Source of the DNA: Pseudocolwellia sp. AS88
GTDB lineage: Bacteria; Pseudomonadota; Gammaproteobacteria; Enterobacterales; Alteromonadaceae
Direction of reading: 5' to 3'
Length of the DNA: 64,000 bases
Assembly (NCBI RefSeq): GCF_030551755.1
Contig: NZ_JAUPEC010000012.1
Coordinates: 60,200 to 124,199, forward strand
Of the stretch, positions 49,585 through 59,835 are shown piece by piece (position 1 is the stretch's first letter; each line of letters begins with the position of its first letter). Made by a program: the position numbers and the translations under genes. The notes under the pieces are model-generated. The model ran no database searches and was not told where the DNA came from. It saw nothing but the letters and a program-made list of their open reading frames with translations.

Positions 49585-49956
49585 TTAGATAGGTCTAATA
49601 AAAGGATAGACGTCTGTAATTCCCATTACATCAAGTACAGCAACTACTACCAGAACAGTTACAACAGTACCTACTATTCCGCCTGCTGGCATTTCATTCA
49701 TCTGTGTATTTAAAGATGCTAATTCTTCTTGTGTCATGTTAGCGATACGCATTTTTGCATTAGCTTGATTTACACCTAAAGCTGCTAACTTTTGTTGCAC
49801 AGCATCTGAATCTACAAAAGCCAAGACATGTTGTTTATTATAGCTATGTTGTTGAGTTGCAAGTACCTGTTCTGAACCATACACTCCGGCCGAAACTTGT
49901 CCCAACCCTAATATAAGTAACAGACAACCTAAGGTAGTTTTTATATATTTATTCAT
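49585..49956 (-). CDS. PA2779-family small membrane protein
   Basis: 123 residues. Signal peptide (TTLGCLLLILGLGQVSAG), helical middle (VQQKLAALGVNQANAKMRIANMTQEELASLNTQ), then a hydrophobic helix GIVGTVVTVLVVVAVLDVMG and short tail. It matches the PA2779-type proteins that are almost always next to a PA2778-type peptidase, as here (40 nt upstream). A plausible substrate of that peptidase; this is inference. Confidence 0.85.
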   Translation of the reverse strand: MNKYIKTTLGCLLLILGLGQVSAGVYGSEQVLATQQHSYNKQHVLAFVDSDAVQQKLAALGVNQANAKMRIANMTQEELASLNTQMNEMPAGGIVGTVVTVLVVVAVLDVMGITDVYPFIRPI

Positions 49957-50137
49957 AAATTAACAATCCTATTTAATGTGAATCTTATATTTTAAGAGAT
50001 AAGATCGAATATGCTATGTGATAAAGAAGTGCTTTACCACTCCCACTATACCTTAATTAAGTAATATAGACTCAAGATACTTTTTCTATAACTCAATTGT
50101 TATCAAGCATTACTCAAGAAACATAATATTTATGTTT

Positions 50138-51235
50138 CTAAGGCACTAACTGATAGACAATACCTTTACCAAATTCAGCTACGTAAATTTCGCCATTGGC
50201 ATCTATGGCAAAGGTTGAAATATTACCTTGGTTAGATAGTAATTTAGTAGGTGATGAGAAAGAAGGGTATTCTACACTCCAAATATTACCTGAAACAAAG
50301 TCACCGTAAATGTAATGGTTTTTCAGTTCAGTATTTAGTTCGCCTTGATAAACATAACCACCTGTAATTGATTGACCCTGGTCGCGACCATATTCTAATT
50401 TAGGTAAGGTTAAGCCTGTGGTGTCGCAATTCTTTCTAGGCTCGAAACAATGGCTAGCTTCCATGGTATTCCAACCCATGTTTTGACCTTTTTCTACAAT
50501 CGATATTTCTTCATATTTATGCTGTCCAACATCGGCGGCAATGAGTACACCTTGATAAAATGAGAAACGCCATGGGTTTCTTAAACCGTAAGCCCAAATT
50601 TCAGGCTCAAAATTAGCTTGATTAATAAAAGGATTATCTTGTGGAATTGCATATGGAATATCGTCAGTTGTGTTTATATCAATACGCAACATATTACCTA
50701 GCAAGGTTTTAGTATTTTGACTGTGTCCTTTAGGATCTCCACCCGAGCCACCATCGCCCATACCAATGTATAAATAACCGTCAAGGCCAAAAGCGATTTG
50801 ACCGCCATTATGATTTCCGTAGGGCTGTTCTATTTCTAAGATGATCTTTTCGTTCGCTAGGCTGTAGTTATCTCCTGATTTATTAAGAGAAAATCTAGAA
50901 ACACGTGTTCTACGCTCTCCTTTTTTAGGGAAGTAATTAATAAATAAGAAGTTGTTTTTAGGTTGTTTTTCATTGTAAGAAGGATGAAACGCTAAGCCTA
51001 GAAGTCCCATCTCAGAACCACTTTTTACATCAAAGTCATGTACTAAGTTTGTGGTGTTTTTTGATAGGTCCGTGAAGCTGAGTTGTCCTTCTTTACCTGC
51101 AACTAATAACTGCTCACTAGAATCTGGGAAAAACTTTATATCTGTGGGTTGTTGTAAGTCAGTAATACGTTCTTTTAGTTGAGTAGCTTGGCTGGTAAAA
51201 GATATTAAAAGGACAACAAAAATACTAAATTTCAT
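50138..51235 (-). CDS. PQQ-dependent sugar dehydrogenase (aldose, soluble type)
   Basis: 365 residues. Signal peptide, then a six-bladed beta-propeller of the glucose/sorbosone dehydrogenase family: GLLGLAFHPSY, NHNGGQIAFGLDGYLYIGMGDGGSGGDP, IWAYGLRNPWRFSF, ADVGQHKYEEI and ITGGYVYQG. The His of NHNGG is the expected catalytic base. Periplasmic oxidation of aldoses with PQQ; no pqq genes are visible here. Confidence 0.88.
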   Translation of the reverse strand: MKFSIFVVLLISFTSQATQLKERITDLQQPTDIKFFPDSSEQLLVAGKEGQLSFTDLSKNTTNLVHDFDVKSGSEMGLLGLAFHPSYNEKQPKNNFLFINYFPKKGERRTRVSRFSLNKSGDNYSLANEKIILEIEQPYGNHNGGQIAFGLDGYLYIGMGDGGSGGDPKGHSQNTKTLLGNMLRIDINTTDDIPYAIPQDNPFINQANFEPEIWAYGLRNPWRFSFYQGVLIAADVGQHKYEEISIVEKGQNMGWNTMEASHCFEPRKNCDTTGLTLPKLEYGRDQGQSITGGYVYQGELNTELKNHYIYGDFVSGNIWSVEYPSFSSPTKLLSNQGNISTFAIDANGEIYVAEFGKGIVYQLVP

Positions 51236-51381
51236 GTTAGCTCAATAATTAGGAAACAATAATATCAATATTACTTGGAGTATAAGGTTTTTCAAGTATA
51301 AGCCTGTAACTAAGTATATCTATTCTTTATTTTAAATTGAGCAATGTAAGAAAAATTAGCGCAGTACAAACACTGAAAATA

Positions 51382-51404
51382 AGGTAGCTATTAAATAGCT
51401 ACCT
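51382..51404. terminator. Stem-loop after the chemoreceptor gene
   Basis: AGGTAGCTATT and its exact reverse complement around a single A; TATTT follows on both strands, so it may end the minus-strand chemoreceptor transcript. Confidence 0.7.
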
Positions 51405-51433
51405 ATTTATATTTAACCTTGAACTCTGGTTAT

Positions 51434-52969
51434 TTAACGAAATGTAGAACTTAACCCTTCTAGCTCATCAGCGTTTTTAGTCATTTGAGTACTATTTTCA
51501 TCAACATGCTCTGCACTTGCGGTGTTTTGTTTTGAAATACTTTCAATGGTATAAATATTTTTATTAATTTCATCAGCAACAACGCTTTGTTCTTCAGCTG
51601 CGGTAGCGATTTGTGCAGTAATATTGCTTACGTTATCTATCATAGATTTTATGTTGTTCATGCGTGATTTAGTATCATTAGTACTAACTACACATTGATT
51701 AGCATTGTCTCGACTGAGCAACATAATATCGCTCCATGACGTTAAGGTGTTTTGTAAAGTGATTACAGACTTACTAATGTGTTCGGTAGCTGATTGTGTT
51801 CGACTGGCTAAAGTTCTTACTTCATCCGCTACAACAGCAAAGCCTCGACCTTGTTCACCAGCTCGCGCAGCTTCAATTGCTGCGTTAAGCGCAAGTAAAT
51901 TAGTTTGGTCTGCTATACCTGTAATTTCGGCCATTATATGGGCTATATTATCAACATCTTGAACTAAACCTTGTGCACTTTCTGCCGCATTTCCAATTTC
52001 TTGTGAAAGCTTATTAATTTTTACTTCGTTGTCATCCATGGTGTTAATTGACTGATCACATTCTTCGACAATATCGACTACCTTGTCATGAGCATCGTTG
52101 GTGTTTTTGCTCACCTCACTGATAGTAGCGCTCATTTCGGTGATCGCAGTTGCTAGTTGATCTAGCTGGTTATTTTCTTCAAGTAATCCCGCTAATGTTT
52201 GTTCAGAACTTTGCGATAAATCAGAAGCTAAATGAGATAAAAATGTACCTGAGTCTCGACTCCTACCTAATATAGTTCGAACTTTAGCTTGTTGTAATAA
52301 CGAAGGATATTCTAATAGAGCCGCCATTCCTTTTCCTGCGAACAGCAAGCGAGATGGGCTATCGTATTTGTTTTTAATTTGTTTGATATAACCAGGTAAG
52401 ATGATTAATTCTTCGGTAAAAACAAGAATAAATAAAACAAAAGTAGCAAACTGAATAAGTGCTGCCAACAGGCCCAAATTTAGCGCAATAAATGCAGTGC
52501 TCGCTAATACAATAATCGCCGCGAGTATGCGCTTTAATGAAATGTTAAGTGAGAATTCTGCTATAGATTTTCCTGAATTTAGATCTTGATAGAGTTTTGT
52601 TGCGACGTTTTTTTGTTCTTGAGTTGGACAAGTTCGCACTGACTGATAGCCAATAATAGTATTATTTTCATAAACGGGCGTTACGTAAGCATCTACCCAA
52701 TAATAGTCGTTATTATTTTTACAGCGATTTTTAACCATACCTCGCCATGAGTCACCACGTTTTAACTTAGCCCATAAATCAGCAAACGCTTGTTTTGGCA
52801 TATCAGAATGACGAACAATATTATGGTGTTGCCCAACCAGTTCTTCTCTTGAATAACCAGCTATTCGGCAAAAGTCGTCATTAACATAAGTAATATCACC
52901 CTTTAAGTCTGTGATTGATATTAATTGTTCTGTTGGTAAGAAAGTTATTTCATTCCCTGAAGTGCTCAT
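51434..52969 (-). CDS. PAS-domain methyl-accepting chemotaxis protein (Aer-like)
   Basis: 511 residues. N-terminal PAS (about 10-115) with [26 protein letters not shown] and [17 protein letters not shown], the Aer-type signature for FAD/energy taxis; two membrane helices (about 147-190) with almost no periplasmic loop; signalling domain with the hairpin tip [29 protein letters not shown]. It senses an internal signal such as redox state and talks to CheW/CheA. Confidence 0.9.
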   Translation of the reverse strand: MSTSGNEITFLPTEQLISITDLKGDITYVNDDFCRIAGYSREELVGQHHNIVRHSDMPKQAFADLWAKLKRGDSWRGMVKNRCKNNNDYYWVDAYVTPVYENNTIIGYQSVRTCPTQEQKNVATKLYQDLNSGKSIAEFSLNISLKRILAAIIVLASTAFIALNLGLLAALIQFATFVLFILVFTEELIILPGYIKQIKNKYDSPSRLLFAGKGMAALLEYPSLLQQAKVRTILGRSRDSGTFLSHLASDLSQSSEQTLAGLLEENNQLDQLATAITEMSATISEVSKNTNDAHDKVVDIVEECDQSINTMDDNEVKINKLSQEIGNAAESAQGLVQDVDNIAHIMAEITGIADQTNLLALNAAIEAARAGEQGRGFAVVADEVRTLASRTQSATEHISKSVITLQNTLTSWSDIMLLSRDNANQCVVSTNDTKSRMNNIKSMIDNVSNITAQIATAAEEQSVVADEINKNIYTIESISKQNTASAEHVDENSTQMTKNADELEGLSSTFR

Positions 52970-53149
52970 ATTATTTACCTGATAATAGTGTTTATGATAA
53001 TTACGTAACTAATTGTAGGCCAAAAATAAAATAATATACAATCTATGAATTATTTATTTGGATTATTTATCAATCGCTTATGTTTTTATTAATTGATTGG
53101 TATTTAGAGTAAAAGAGAGTTTACATAAAAGTATGAAGAGTATTGCAAT

Positions 53150-53177
53150 AAAAAAGCCACTAGCAAATAGTGGCTTT
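53150..53177. terminator. Terminator of cytochrome c4 gene
   Basis: AAAAAAGCCACTA, loop, TAGTGGCTTT; on the minus strand it ends in TTTTTT, just after the cytochrome c4 stop. Confidence 0.85.
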
Positions 53178-53218
53178 GAGCATGATGTATTTAGAAATAC
53201 TTATCTTCAGTTAGTTGC

Positions 53219-53839
53219 TTACTTTAAGGAAGCAATAAACTGCGTTAATGCTTCAATGTCAGCATCTTCTAACTTCATAGCAATGTTACGCATCATGCTA
53301 GCTTTGTCGTTTGCACGTGCACCTGAGCGGAATTTCTCAAGTTGAGATTGAATATAAGCTGCATTTTGCTCACCAATTGAAGGAAAACCAGCTTGTTCCA
53401 TACCTTTACCTGTAACACCATGACAAGCAACACAAGCGGTAATACCTCGTGAAGAATCGCCACCTAGGTATAACTTTCTGCCCGTTTCATTGGTTGTATC
53501 TGAACCTGGAGACTGTTTTTGTGAAGAAAAATACGCAGCTAAGTCAGCCATATCTTGTTCTGATAAAGCCATAGCCATGCCACCCATGATTGGATCTGCA
53601 CGTCCTTCTTTACCACCTGAAGACATACCTAATTTAAAGTCAGCAAGTTGTTTTGCTAGATAAGTAGCACTCTGACCAGCAATTTTTGGGTATATAGCAA
53701 CTGCACTATTACCATCTACACCATGACATGCTGCACAAACAGCTGATTTGTTTTTGCCAGCTTCAGCGTCGCCTTCAACAGCTGATGCTGTATTGAATGC
53801 GCCTAATCCTAATAAAAGTGTGAAAAGTATTTTTTTCAT
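53219..53839 (-). CDS. Dihaem cytochrome c4
   Basis: 206 residues, standard length. Signal peptide (LLLGLGAFNTASAV), two haem-c sites CAACH and CVACH, each followed by the conserved GxxGxS..YPxIAGQ or GMEQAGFPSIGEQ pattern with a distal Met (SGGKEG.., MMRNIAMKL). Periplasmic electron carrier to terminal oxidases. A paralogue with four haems lies at 58422-59651. Confidence 0.92.
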   Translation of the reverse strand: MKKILFTLLLGLGAFNTASAVEGDAEAGKNKSAVCAACHGVDGNSAVAIYPKIAGQSATYLAKQLADFKLGMSSGGKEGRADPIMGGMAMALSEQDMADLAAYFSSQKQSPGSDTTNETGRKLYLGGDSSRGITACVACHGVTGKGMEQAGFPSIGEQNAAYIQSQLEKFRSGARANDKASMMRNIAMKLEDADIEALTQFIASLK

Positions 53840-53957
53840 AAATGACTCTCAGGTTAACGCTAGTACTTAGCGTATCATGGGTTAAATAAGGGAATATGAG
53901 CGCATTTTACACTAATTTGATGATTGTTAAATATATTCCCATGTATATTCAATAAAA

Positions 53958-55208
53958 TTAGTAAAAATAGCGAGCTGAAAAGCTAAGTTGGCGCTCGGTT
54001 AAATTAATTGGGTCGTTGGTATAAACTCGCGCCGGACGATAACTATCAAGCCAAGTGAATTCGGCCGACAAAAACCAAGGTTTTGATAGTCGGTAAGTAT
54101 AATTTAAGGTAAAGGCTTTACCTCGCTCCGTATTATCATCACCTACTGTTGTGTCGTTATCTTTTACATCAAAACGTTCAATTCTAGACGTTATTCTGTG
54201 GGCTTTTATACGTTTGGAAAGGGCAATATAACCATTAGTATAATCGTTATTTACTACGTCCATTTGTTGCGGATTTTGCATTAACGTATCGCCTTTCAAC
54301 AGCTGACTAGTTAGTAAAATACCTTTAGGAAGCAACCAGCTTAACTCAACATGCGTAAAACGTGTTTTCCATGCATATTGACCATCTTCTACAATGTAAG
54401 GGGTGCCATTGTTGTTGTAGTAGCCTGCTGAAATAGTACCTTTTTTATGAAATTTAACTTCACCTCGAATATGGCCACCAATTTTATGATCTACATCTAG
54501 AAAAGGGTCTGAACTTGAGGCTTGCTCAAACAATGCGTAACCTTTTTCTCGTGCTGTAAAGTTAGGCAGTTGGATTTTCTCATAATATATGGTTTGTCTA
54601 TTACTGATTGTCCAACCATGCCACGACAACATACTGCCAGAGGGATCGTTATTAATGAAAGCACTGAGACTAAGTGATAGATCGAACGCATTATTATTAA
54701 TGCGACCTAGGCGGGTTAGCGTAACTTCGTTACCAAGCACTCGGATTTCTTCACCGATCCAAGTATTTAAACTGGACGAATTTAATGTGTTTTTACTCGC
54801 CCAAGCGTAGGCATTATTTTCGAGGGATATCTTAGGATAAAACACGCCAAGTTTGGTTTGCCAACGGTAGCCAGAAGCATTAGGTAAACCTGAATATTTA
54901 AGGTAGCTTTCTGTAAGTCCTAGTTTGAAGTCGCCATTGTTATTATAAGCATTAGCAACAAGGTGAGCGCTTATCCCATTGTCCCACGCAAAAGTCAGTT
55001 GTCCACCAGCATTTGAAATAGTTAATTCATTACCATCATCAGAGCCAAACTTACCGTAACTACCATTTGTATAGCTTGTTAAGGAATCTGTAGCTGTGGC
55101 TCTTAAGTCTAGTAGGCCATGAAAGTTTACTTCTACCTCAAAAGCATAGCTCTGTTGATAAAGTGCAATACTTAGAGAGAATAAGAAGGCGGCAATTTGT
55201 TTATGCAC
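53958..55208 (-). CDS. Probable outer-membrane porin-like protein
   Basis: 416 residues. Signal peptide (FLFSLSIALYQQSYAFEVEVN), then a long pattern of alternating beta strands, with tandem aromatic residues and a C-terminal ERQLSFSARYFY ending in an aromatic residue, as in beta-barrels. No named family recognised; the start HGLLDLRATATDS recurs in marine proteins of this type. It lies 3 nt after a GGDEF-EAL gene and downstream of a cupredoxin-like gene, so it is probably the outer-membrane part of one conserved unit. Confidence 0.7.
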   Translation of the reverse strand: MHKQIAAFLFSLSIALYQQSYAFEVEVNFHGLLDLRATATDSLTSYTNGSYGKFGSDDGNELTISNAGGQLTFAWDNGISAHLVANAYNNNGDFKLGLTESYLKYSGLPNASGYRWQTKLGVFYPKISLENNAYAWASKNTLNSSSLNTWIGEEIRVLGNEVTLTRLGRINNNAFDLSLSLSAFINNDPSGSMLSWHGWTISNRQTIYYEKIQLPNFTAREKGYALFEQASSSDPFLDVDHKIGGHIRGEVKFHKKGTISAGYYNNNGTPYIVEDGQYAWKTRFTHVELSWLLPKGILLTSQLLKGDTLMQNPQQMDVVNNDYTNGYIALSKRIKAHRITSRIERFDVKDNDTTVGDDNTERGKAFTLNYTYRLSKPWFLSAEFTWLDSYRPARVYTNDPINLTERQLSFSARYFY

Positions 55209-55211
55209 GAG

Positions 55212-57536
55212 TTAACCTTTTTCAGTCTTAGATGATAGTTGCTCTTTCACCCAAGTAGTAAAGTCTTTCGTCGGTTTAGGTCGGCTAATATAGTAGCCTT
55301 GTCCAAGTTCGCAATCATGCTCTGCTAACCAACGTAAAGAGAAGTCGTCTTCAATGCCTTCTGAGACTACAGATAAACCCATGTTATGAGCTAATTCAAT
55401 GGTTGATCTTACTATAATTCTATCGTCTTCATCTTCATGTAAATGTTGTACAAATGACTTGTCTATTTTCAGTTCATGTACCGGCAATTGTTTTAACTGA
55501 GCTAACGATGAGTAACCTGTGCCGTAATCATCTATTGATATTTTAATGCCAGCATCTTTAAAGCGTTGTAATAACTTAATCGCTTCTTCTGGGTTATCAA
55601 CAACTGCACTTTCAGTAACTTCTAACGTTACTTTATTTTCTGGAACGTTATTTGTGGTAATCGCATTACGAATAAAGTCATAAAAATCAGCTTCCTTTAA
55701 ATCTTCAGCAGAAATGTTTATGGCTATATTAAGGTCAATTCCGTCTGCTCGCCAAATGGATGATTGTTTAAGTGCAGTAGAAACTACCCATTGTGTCAGC
55801 TTGTTTATTTGACCCGTTTGTTCAGCAATATGAATGAAATTGTCAGGAGGAACCATACCTAAAGTTGGATGGTACCAGCGTACTAGTGCTTCAGCATGAG
55901 TCACAATATTGGTTTTTAAATCTAATTTAGGTTGGTAATGAAGTTCTAATTGGTTATCTGAAATAGCGCTTTTTAAATCGTTGATCAGATTCAAACGCTC
56001 AACGCTATTGACGTCTAATGACTTGTCGTAGCATAAGTAATTTGCATTACTTTTACGTGCGCTTTGTAAAGCGGTATCTGCCATTTGTAATAGTGTTTTA
56101 TCAACATTACTGTGCTCAGGAAACGATGAAATACCAATGCGTACTTGCAGTTGAAGATTAATGCCGCCGTAATCACAATGGTTTTCTAAAGAGTTATTAA
56201 TTTTGTTTACGAGTTCGGGAATTGAATGTTGATCTTGTTTTTTGATGATTAAAATGAATTCGTCACCGCCAAGATGACAAAGTAAATCAAATGTTGATAT
56301 TTTCGATAGCCTTTCAGCAGTTCGTTGAATAAGCCAGTCACCTACGTCATGACCTAATGTTTCGTTGACGTCTTTTAAACGACTTAAATTAAGATGAAAT
56401 AACTGAAAACAACTTTTATCAATAATTAACTGATTGAGGTATTTCATTAGAATATTACGGTTAGGAAGTTCTGTTAACGGGTCGTGATTGGCTCTGTGAG
56501 TGATTTCTTTTTCTCGAGCCAAAACGGCTTGTTGCATAACATTAAACTCGTTTGCAAGTTGCCCTAGTTCACCGTTGTCTGTTAAATCAATTTTTTGTTG
56601 GTAATCACCTTGGGCGATCATTCTAGCTTGTTTTACCAAACGCTTTATCGGCTTAGTGATAGAAGAGGCAATCAGATATGCACTCGCCAATGAAAGTAAT
56701 AAAGTAATGAAAGCAAGTATTAAAAATTGCCACCATTGTTTTTGTAACACCTCTACAATATCAGCTCTTAATGCATACATAGCCAAGCCAAAAGGCTGAT
56801 TATCAAATTCTGTAATTAACTCACCAATACCTATGTATTGTTCAGGTGTTTTTCCTTCAACAATGGTTTTAGCGAAGTTAACATCGGCAGTAGGGTTTGA
56901 TGAGGCAACTAAAAGCCACTCATCATCCTGCTTAAGAATGAAATCTACTTGTAGGTGAGTTATTTCTAAAAAATGATTAGCCAGTTCTTGGTTTATTTCA
57001 AAGCCAAACGCTAACCAGCCAATAGTTGATGAACCAACAGTTAAAGGCGATAAACTGAGTTGATATAAAATACCGTCAAGAAAATAGAGGTGTGCTTTTT
57101 CTTGGCTTTCTAACCACTCTGTATATTTAAATATTTTACCTAGCTCAGAGCCTTTTTGTACTTTGTTTTTATTGTTGTTAACTTGAATAACTTGTAATTG
57201 TGCACTGATAATACTGTCTGCAGAAATAGCCATAGCTAAATCTGCGTCTATGCGCTTACGGTGGTTATTTAAAGCAAATAACAAGCTACGAGTGTCACCT
57301 TCAAAAACATCTTTTATGCCGTAGTCTTTTGCAGCTGTTTCGGAAAAGGCTGCCAAGTAATCACGTCGACTATTAAATTGTTCAGTAAATATAGTTTTAG
57401 CAGTATTAAGCCTGTTGCTAATTTCTTGTTGTTCTTGGGCATCATTACCTTTTACTAGAGTCCATAATGCAATGGACTGAACCAGTAATAATAACAAAAC
57501 AAAAAATAGAAATATTTTAGTTTTTAGGCTTCTCAT
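55212..57536 (-). CDS. Membrane HAMP-GGDEF-EAL protein, probably a phosphodiesterase
   Basis: 774 residues. TM1 about 8-28, periplasmic sensor (about 30-265), TM2 about 268-292, HAMP (SITKPIKRLVKQARMIAQGD), GGDEF domain and EAL domain. GGDEF itself is present (HLGGDEFIL) but the metal-binding Asp of the LDLDxF motif is Asn/Ser (LNLSRLKDVN), and there is no RxxD before it, so the cyclase is probably dead and regulatory. EAL is complete (AEALVRWYHP, SIDDYGTGYSSLAQL, SEGIED), so it likely degrades c-di-GMP in response to a periplasmic signal. Confidence 0.9.
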   Translation of the reverse strand: MRSLKTKIFLFFVLLLLLVQSIALWTLVKGNDAQEQQEISNRLNTAKTIFTEQFNSRRDYLAAFSETAAKDYGIKDVFEGDTRSLLFALNNHRKRIDADLAMAISADSIISAQLQVIQVNNNKNKVQKGSELGKIFKYTEWLESQEKAHLYFLDGILYQLSLSPLTVGSSTIGWLAFGFEINQELANHFLEITHLQVDFILKQDDEWLLVASSNPTADVNFAKTIVEGKTPEQYIGIGELITEFDNQPFGLAMYALRADIVEVLQKQWWQFLILAFITLLLSLASAYLIASSITKPIKRLVKQARMIAQGDYQQKIDLTDNGELGQLANEFNVMQQAVLAREKEITHRANHDPLTELPNRNILMKYLNQLIIDKSCFQLFHLNLSRLKDVNETLGHDVGDWLIQRTAERLSKISTFDLLCHLGGDEFILIIKKQDQHSIPELVNKINNSLENHCDYGGINLQLQVRIGISSFPEHSNVDKTLLQMADTALQSARKSNANYLCYDKSLDVNSVERLNLINDLKSAISDNQLELHYQPKLDLKTNIVTHAEALVRWYHPTLGMVPPDNFIHIAEQTGQINKLTQWVVSTALKQSSIWRADGIDLNIAINISAEDLKEADFYDFIRNAITTNNVPENKVTLEVTESAVVDNPEEAIKLLQRFKDAGIKISIDDYGTGYSSLAQLKQLPVHELKIDKSFVQHLHEDEDDRIIVRSTIELAHNMGLSVVSEGIEDDFSLRWLAEHDCELGQGYYISRPKPTKDFTTWVKEQLSSKTEKG

Positions 57537-57562
57537 ACTAAAGCTTTACCTTTACTTGTTAA

Positions 57563-58252
57563 TTAGTAATCAGACAAAAAATCGAAGTCGTCTTCGTTTT
57601 GTTGCGTTGGAATGTCAAACATAGGTTTAGACAATTGCATAGACACTTCCATTGTACTATTTACAGTAATTGTTTTAGCTATTCGATTGTTAGGTTCATC
57701 CATTTGAGGGTGCCAAACAATCACTTTATATTGACCTGGTTTATCAATAATTATTTCTGAATCACCATTTTTGTCTGACTTAGTGAAGAAGGGGGTATCA
57801 ACAATCAACAAATAACCACTCATCCAATCATGAATGTTACAACCCATTGAAACTTCGCCCACGGTGTTAAAATCAGTTTTCATGACTTGTTCGCCAGAAC
57901 GTATTTTTACTGAAAACTTATTATCACCCACAGGAGAATAAATATGATGAGTAATATTGTCTTGGTTATTGAATCTGACATCGCTGCCTAATTGCATAAC
58001 GCTGATGTATGGAGTAAATGATTTATATTTCTGACCGACTTCTAATGTTGATGAATTTTTTTTTGTGATTTTATGGTCAACGGCTTCCAGATAAACCACC
58101 ATGTTTTCTAATGGTTTTTGGTTAACATCAACAATATTAATTTTAAGGGAGTTATTAGCATTTGCAGACAGAGCCGTTACAAAAAGAGAAACACCAATAA
58201 TCAAAAATCTTACTTGAGCAAATAGTTTATTAAACAACAGTAAATTTCCCAT
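57563..58252 (-). CDS. Periplasmic cupredoxin-like (methylamine-utilisation-type) protein
   Basis: 229 residues. Signal peptide or anchor, then a beta-sandwich with DNITHHIYSP, MGCNIHDWMSGYLLIVDTP and GQYKVIVWHPQM. The His, Cys, His and Met of these motifs recall the copper site of plastocyanin-like proteins. It leads a unit with the GGDEF-EAL protein (26 nt) and the porin-like protein (3 nt), so it may supply the periplasmic redox or metal signal for the GGDEF-EAL sensor (inference). Confidence 0.78.
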   Translation of the reverse strand: MGNLLLFNKLFAQVRFLIIGVSLFVTALSANANNSLKINIVDVNQKPLENMVVYLEAVDHKITKKNSSTLEVGQKYKSFTPYISVMQLGSDVRFNNQDNITHHIYSPVGDNKFSVKIRSGEQVMKTDFNTVGEVSMGCNIHDWMSGYLLIVDTPFFTKSDKNGDSEIIIDKPGQYKVIVWHPQMDEPNNRIAKTITVNSTMEVSMQLSKPMFDIPTQQNEDDFDFLSDY

Positions 58253-58373
58253 GATTAAAATAATAAGTATAGGTAAGAAATTGATAGTATCAATAAGTAT
58301 AAAAATAACAACTAAGATCAGCTATTTAGCGTCTAAAAAAATGCGGAAGTAAATATCTTGTAAATATAAAGCA

Positions 58374-58405
58374 AAAAAAAACAGCATATTAAATGCTGTT
58401 TTTTA
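58374..58405. terminator. Bidirectional terminator
   Basis: AAAAAACAGCAT, ATTAA loop, ATGCTGTTTTTT. It serves the four-haem cytochrome on the minus strand, which ends just to the right. Confidence 0.85.
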
Positions 58406-58421
58406 TTAAACGCTTAAAAGG

Positions 58422-59651
58422 TTATTTTAATGTTGCAACAAATTGCGCTAATTCATCAATATCATTGTCTGATAGTTTCATTGCAATATTACGCATCATG
58501 CTTGCTTTATCGTTAGCACGAGCACCAGACTTAAATTGTTTAAGTTGGCTTGTAATGTATTCAGCACTTTGGTTTGCTAAAGATGGAAAGCCAGCTTTAG
58601 CCATGCCCTTACCAGTAGCACCATGACAAGCTACACAAGCTGTAATTGCTTGATTCACATGATTAACCTTACCACCGTAATAAATCTTGCTACCAACTTC
58701 TGAACCTTTGCCGTTGCCAGCAAGTGGTTTTTGCGCAGCAAAGTAAGCTGCTAATTCAGTCATGTCTTGCTCAGAAAGTGCTGCAGCCATTCCTGCCATT
58801 ACAGCATTTGCACGAACACCACTCTTAAACTCAGTTAATTGCTTAACTAGGTATTGGGCACTTTGACCCGCTAATCTTGGATAGTCAGCAATTGGTTTAT
58901 TACCGCCTTGGCCATGACATGCTACACATGTGGCTGCTTTCTTTTCACCAGCTAGCACTTCGGCAGTTATAGCAACTGCAATAACTTTTTTCGGTTTAAC
59001 ATTAGCTAATGCTTGAGTGTCAGCTAAGTAAGCACCAATATCTAAAATCTCTTCATCAGTCATTTGACCTGCAAATTTGTTCATCGCGTAATTAGCACGA
59101 TTTTCCATTGCTTTGAAATTATGTAATTGTTTCTGAATATATTCAGGGTGTTGCTTAGCAAGGTTAGGGTAGATAAGAACATCACTGTTACCATCTTTAC
59201 CATGACAACCTATACAAGCACCAATACCTCGAGAGGCATCACCTAATTCATATAAACTTTTACCAGCAACTGGATCAGGCTCATATTTAGCAGCAGGAGC
59301 AGAACTCGCTGTTGCATCGCCACCAGCAGCACTTTCAACAGGGGTGCGAGGCAAGCTATTGTAATAAGCACCAATATCCATCATATCTTGTTCAGATAGG
59401 CCTGCAGCCATAGGACTCATTAAAGCATTGCTACGGTCAGTACCGTTTTTAAAAGCTTTAAGTTGTTTTACAATATAATCTGCATGTTGACCTGCAAGGT
59501 TTGGATAAGTGTCACTTGCACTAATACCGTTAGCACCATGACAACCAGCACACACAGCTACTTTACCTTTACCGGCTTCAATATCACCAGCGGCAACAGC
59601 AACATTCATTCCTGTAAATAGAACTAATATAGAAAAAATAAAACGTTTCAT
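58422..59651 (-). CDS. Four-haem cytochrome c4-like protein (tandem duplication)
   Basis: About 409 residues from ATG 59649-59651, chosen because the signal peptide MKRFIFSILVLFTGMNVAVAA begins there; the open frame runs 16 codons further upstream. Four CxxCH sites: CAGCH, CIGCH, CVACH, CVACH. The two halves (about 20-215 and 220-409) each look like a whole dihaem cytochrome c4, joined by a linker rich in Lys and Ala (NVKPKKVIAVAIT). Periplasmic electron carrier. Divergent from engB, the usual c4/engB arrangement. Confidence 0.88.
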   Translation of the reverse strand: MKRFIFSILVLFTGMNVAVAAGDIEAGKGKVAVCAGCHGANGISASDTYPNLAGQHADYIVKQLKAFKNGTDRSNALMSPMAAGLSEQDMMDIGAYYNSLPRTPVESAAGGDATASSAPAAKYEPDPVAGKSLYELGDASRGIGACIGCHGKDGNSDVLIYPNLAKQHPEYIQKQLHNFKAMENRANYAMNKFAGQMTDEEILDIGAYLADTQALANVKPKKVIAVAITAEVLAGEKKAATCVACHGQGGNKPIADYPRLAGQSAQYLVKQLTEFKSGVRANAVMAGMAAALSEQDMTELAAYFAAQKPLAGNGKGSEVGSKIYYGGKVNHVNQAITACVACHGATGKGMAKAGFPSLANQSAEYITSQLKQFKSGARANDKASMMRNIAMKLSDNDIDELAQFVATLK

Positions 59652-59835
59652 TAGAAAAGATCTCTTCTCGTCTTTAACTAAGCGAATTCGCCTAATCAAA
59701 AAAAGTGTATATAAAAACTGGCAGTATTTTACACAAAATATCGCGGCGTGTAATAAGCATAGTAAAAATAAGGTGATTTTTTATGAGTTTTTTTATTTTT
59801 AAAAGGAAAAAAAAGATATAATGAGGTAATTATTA

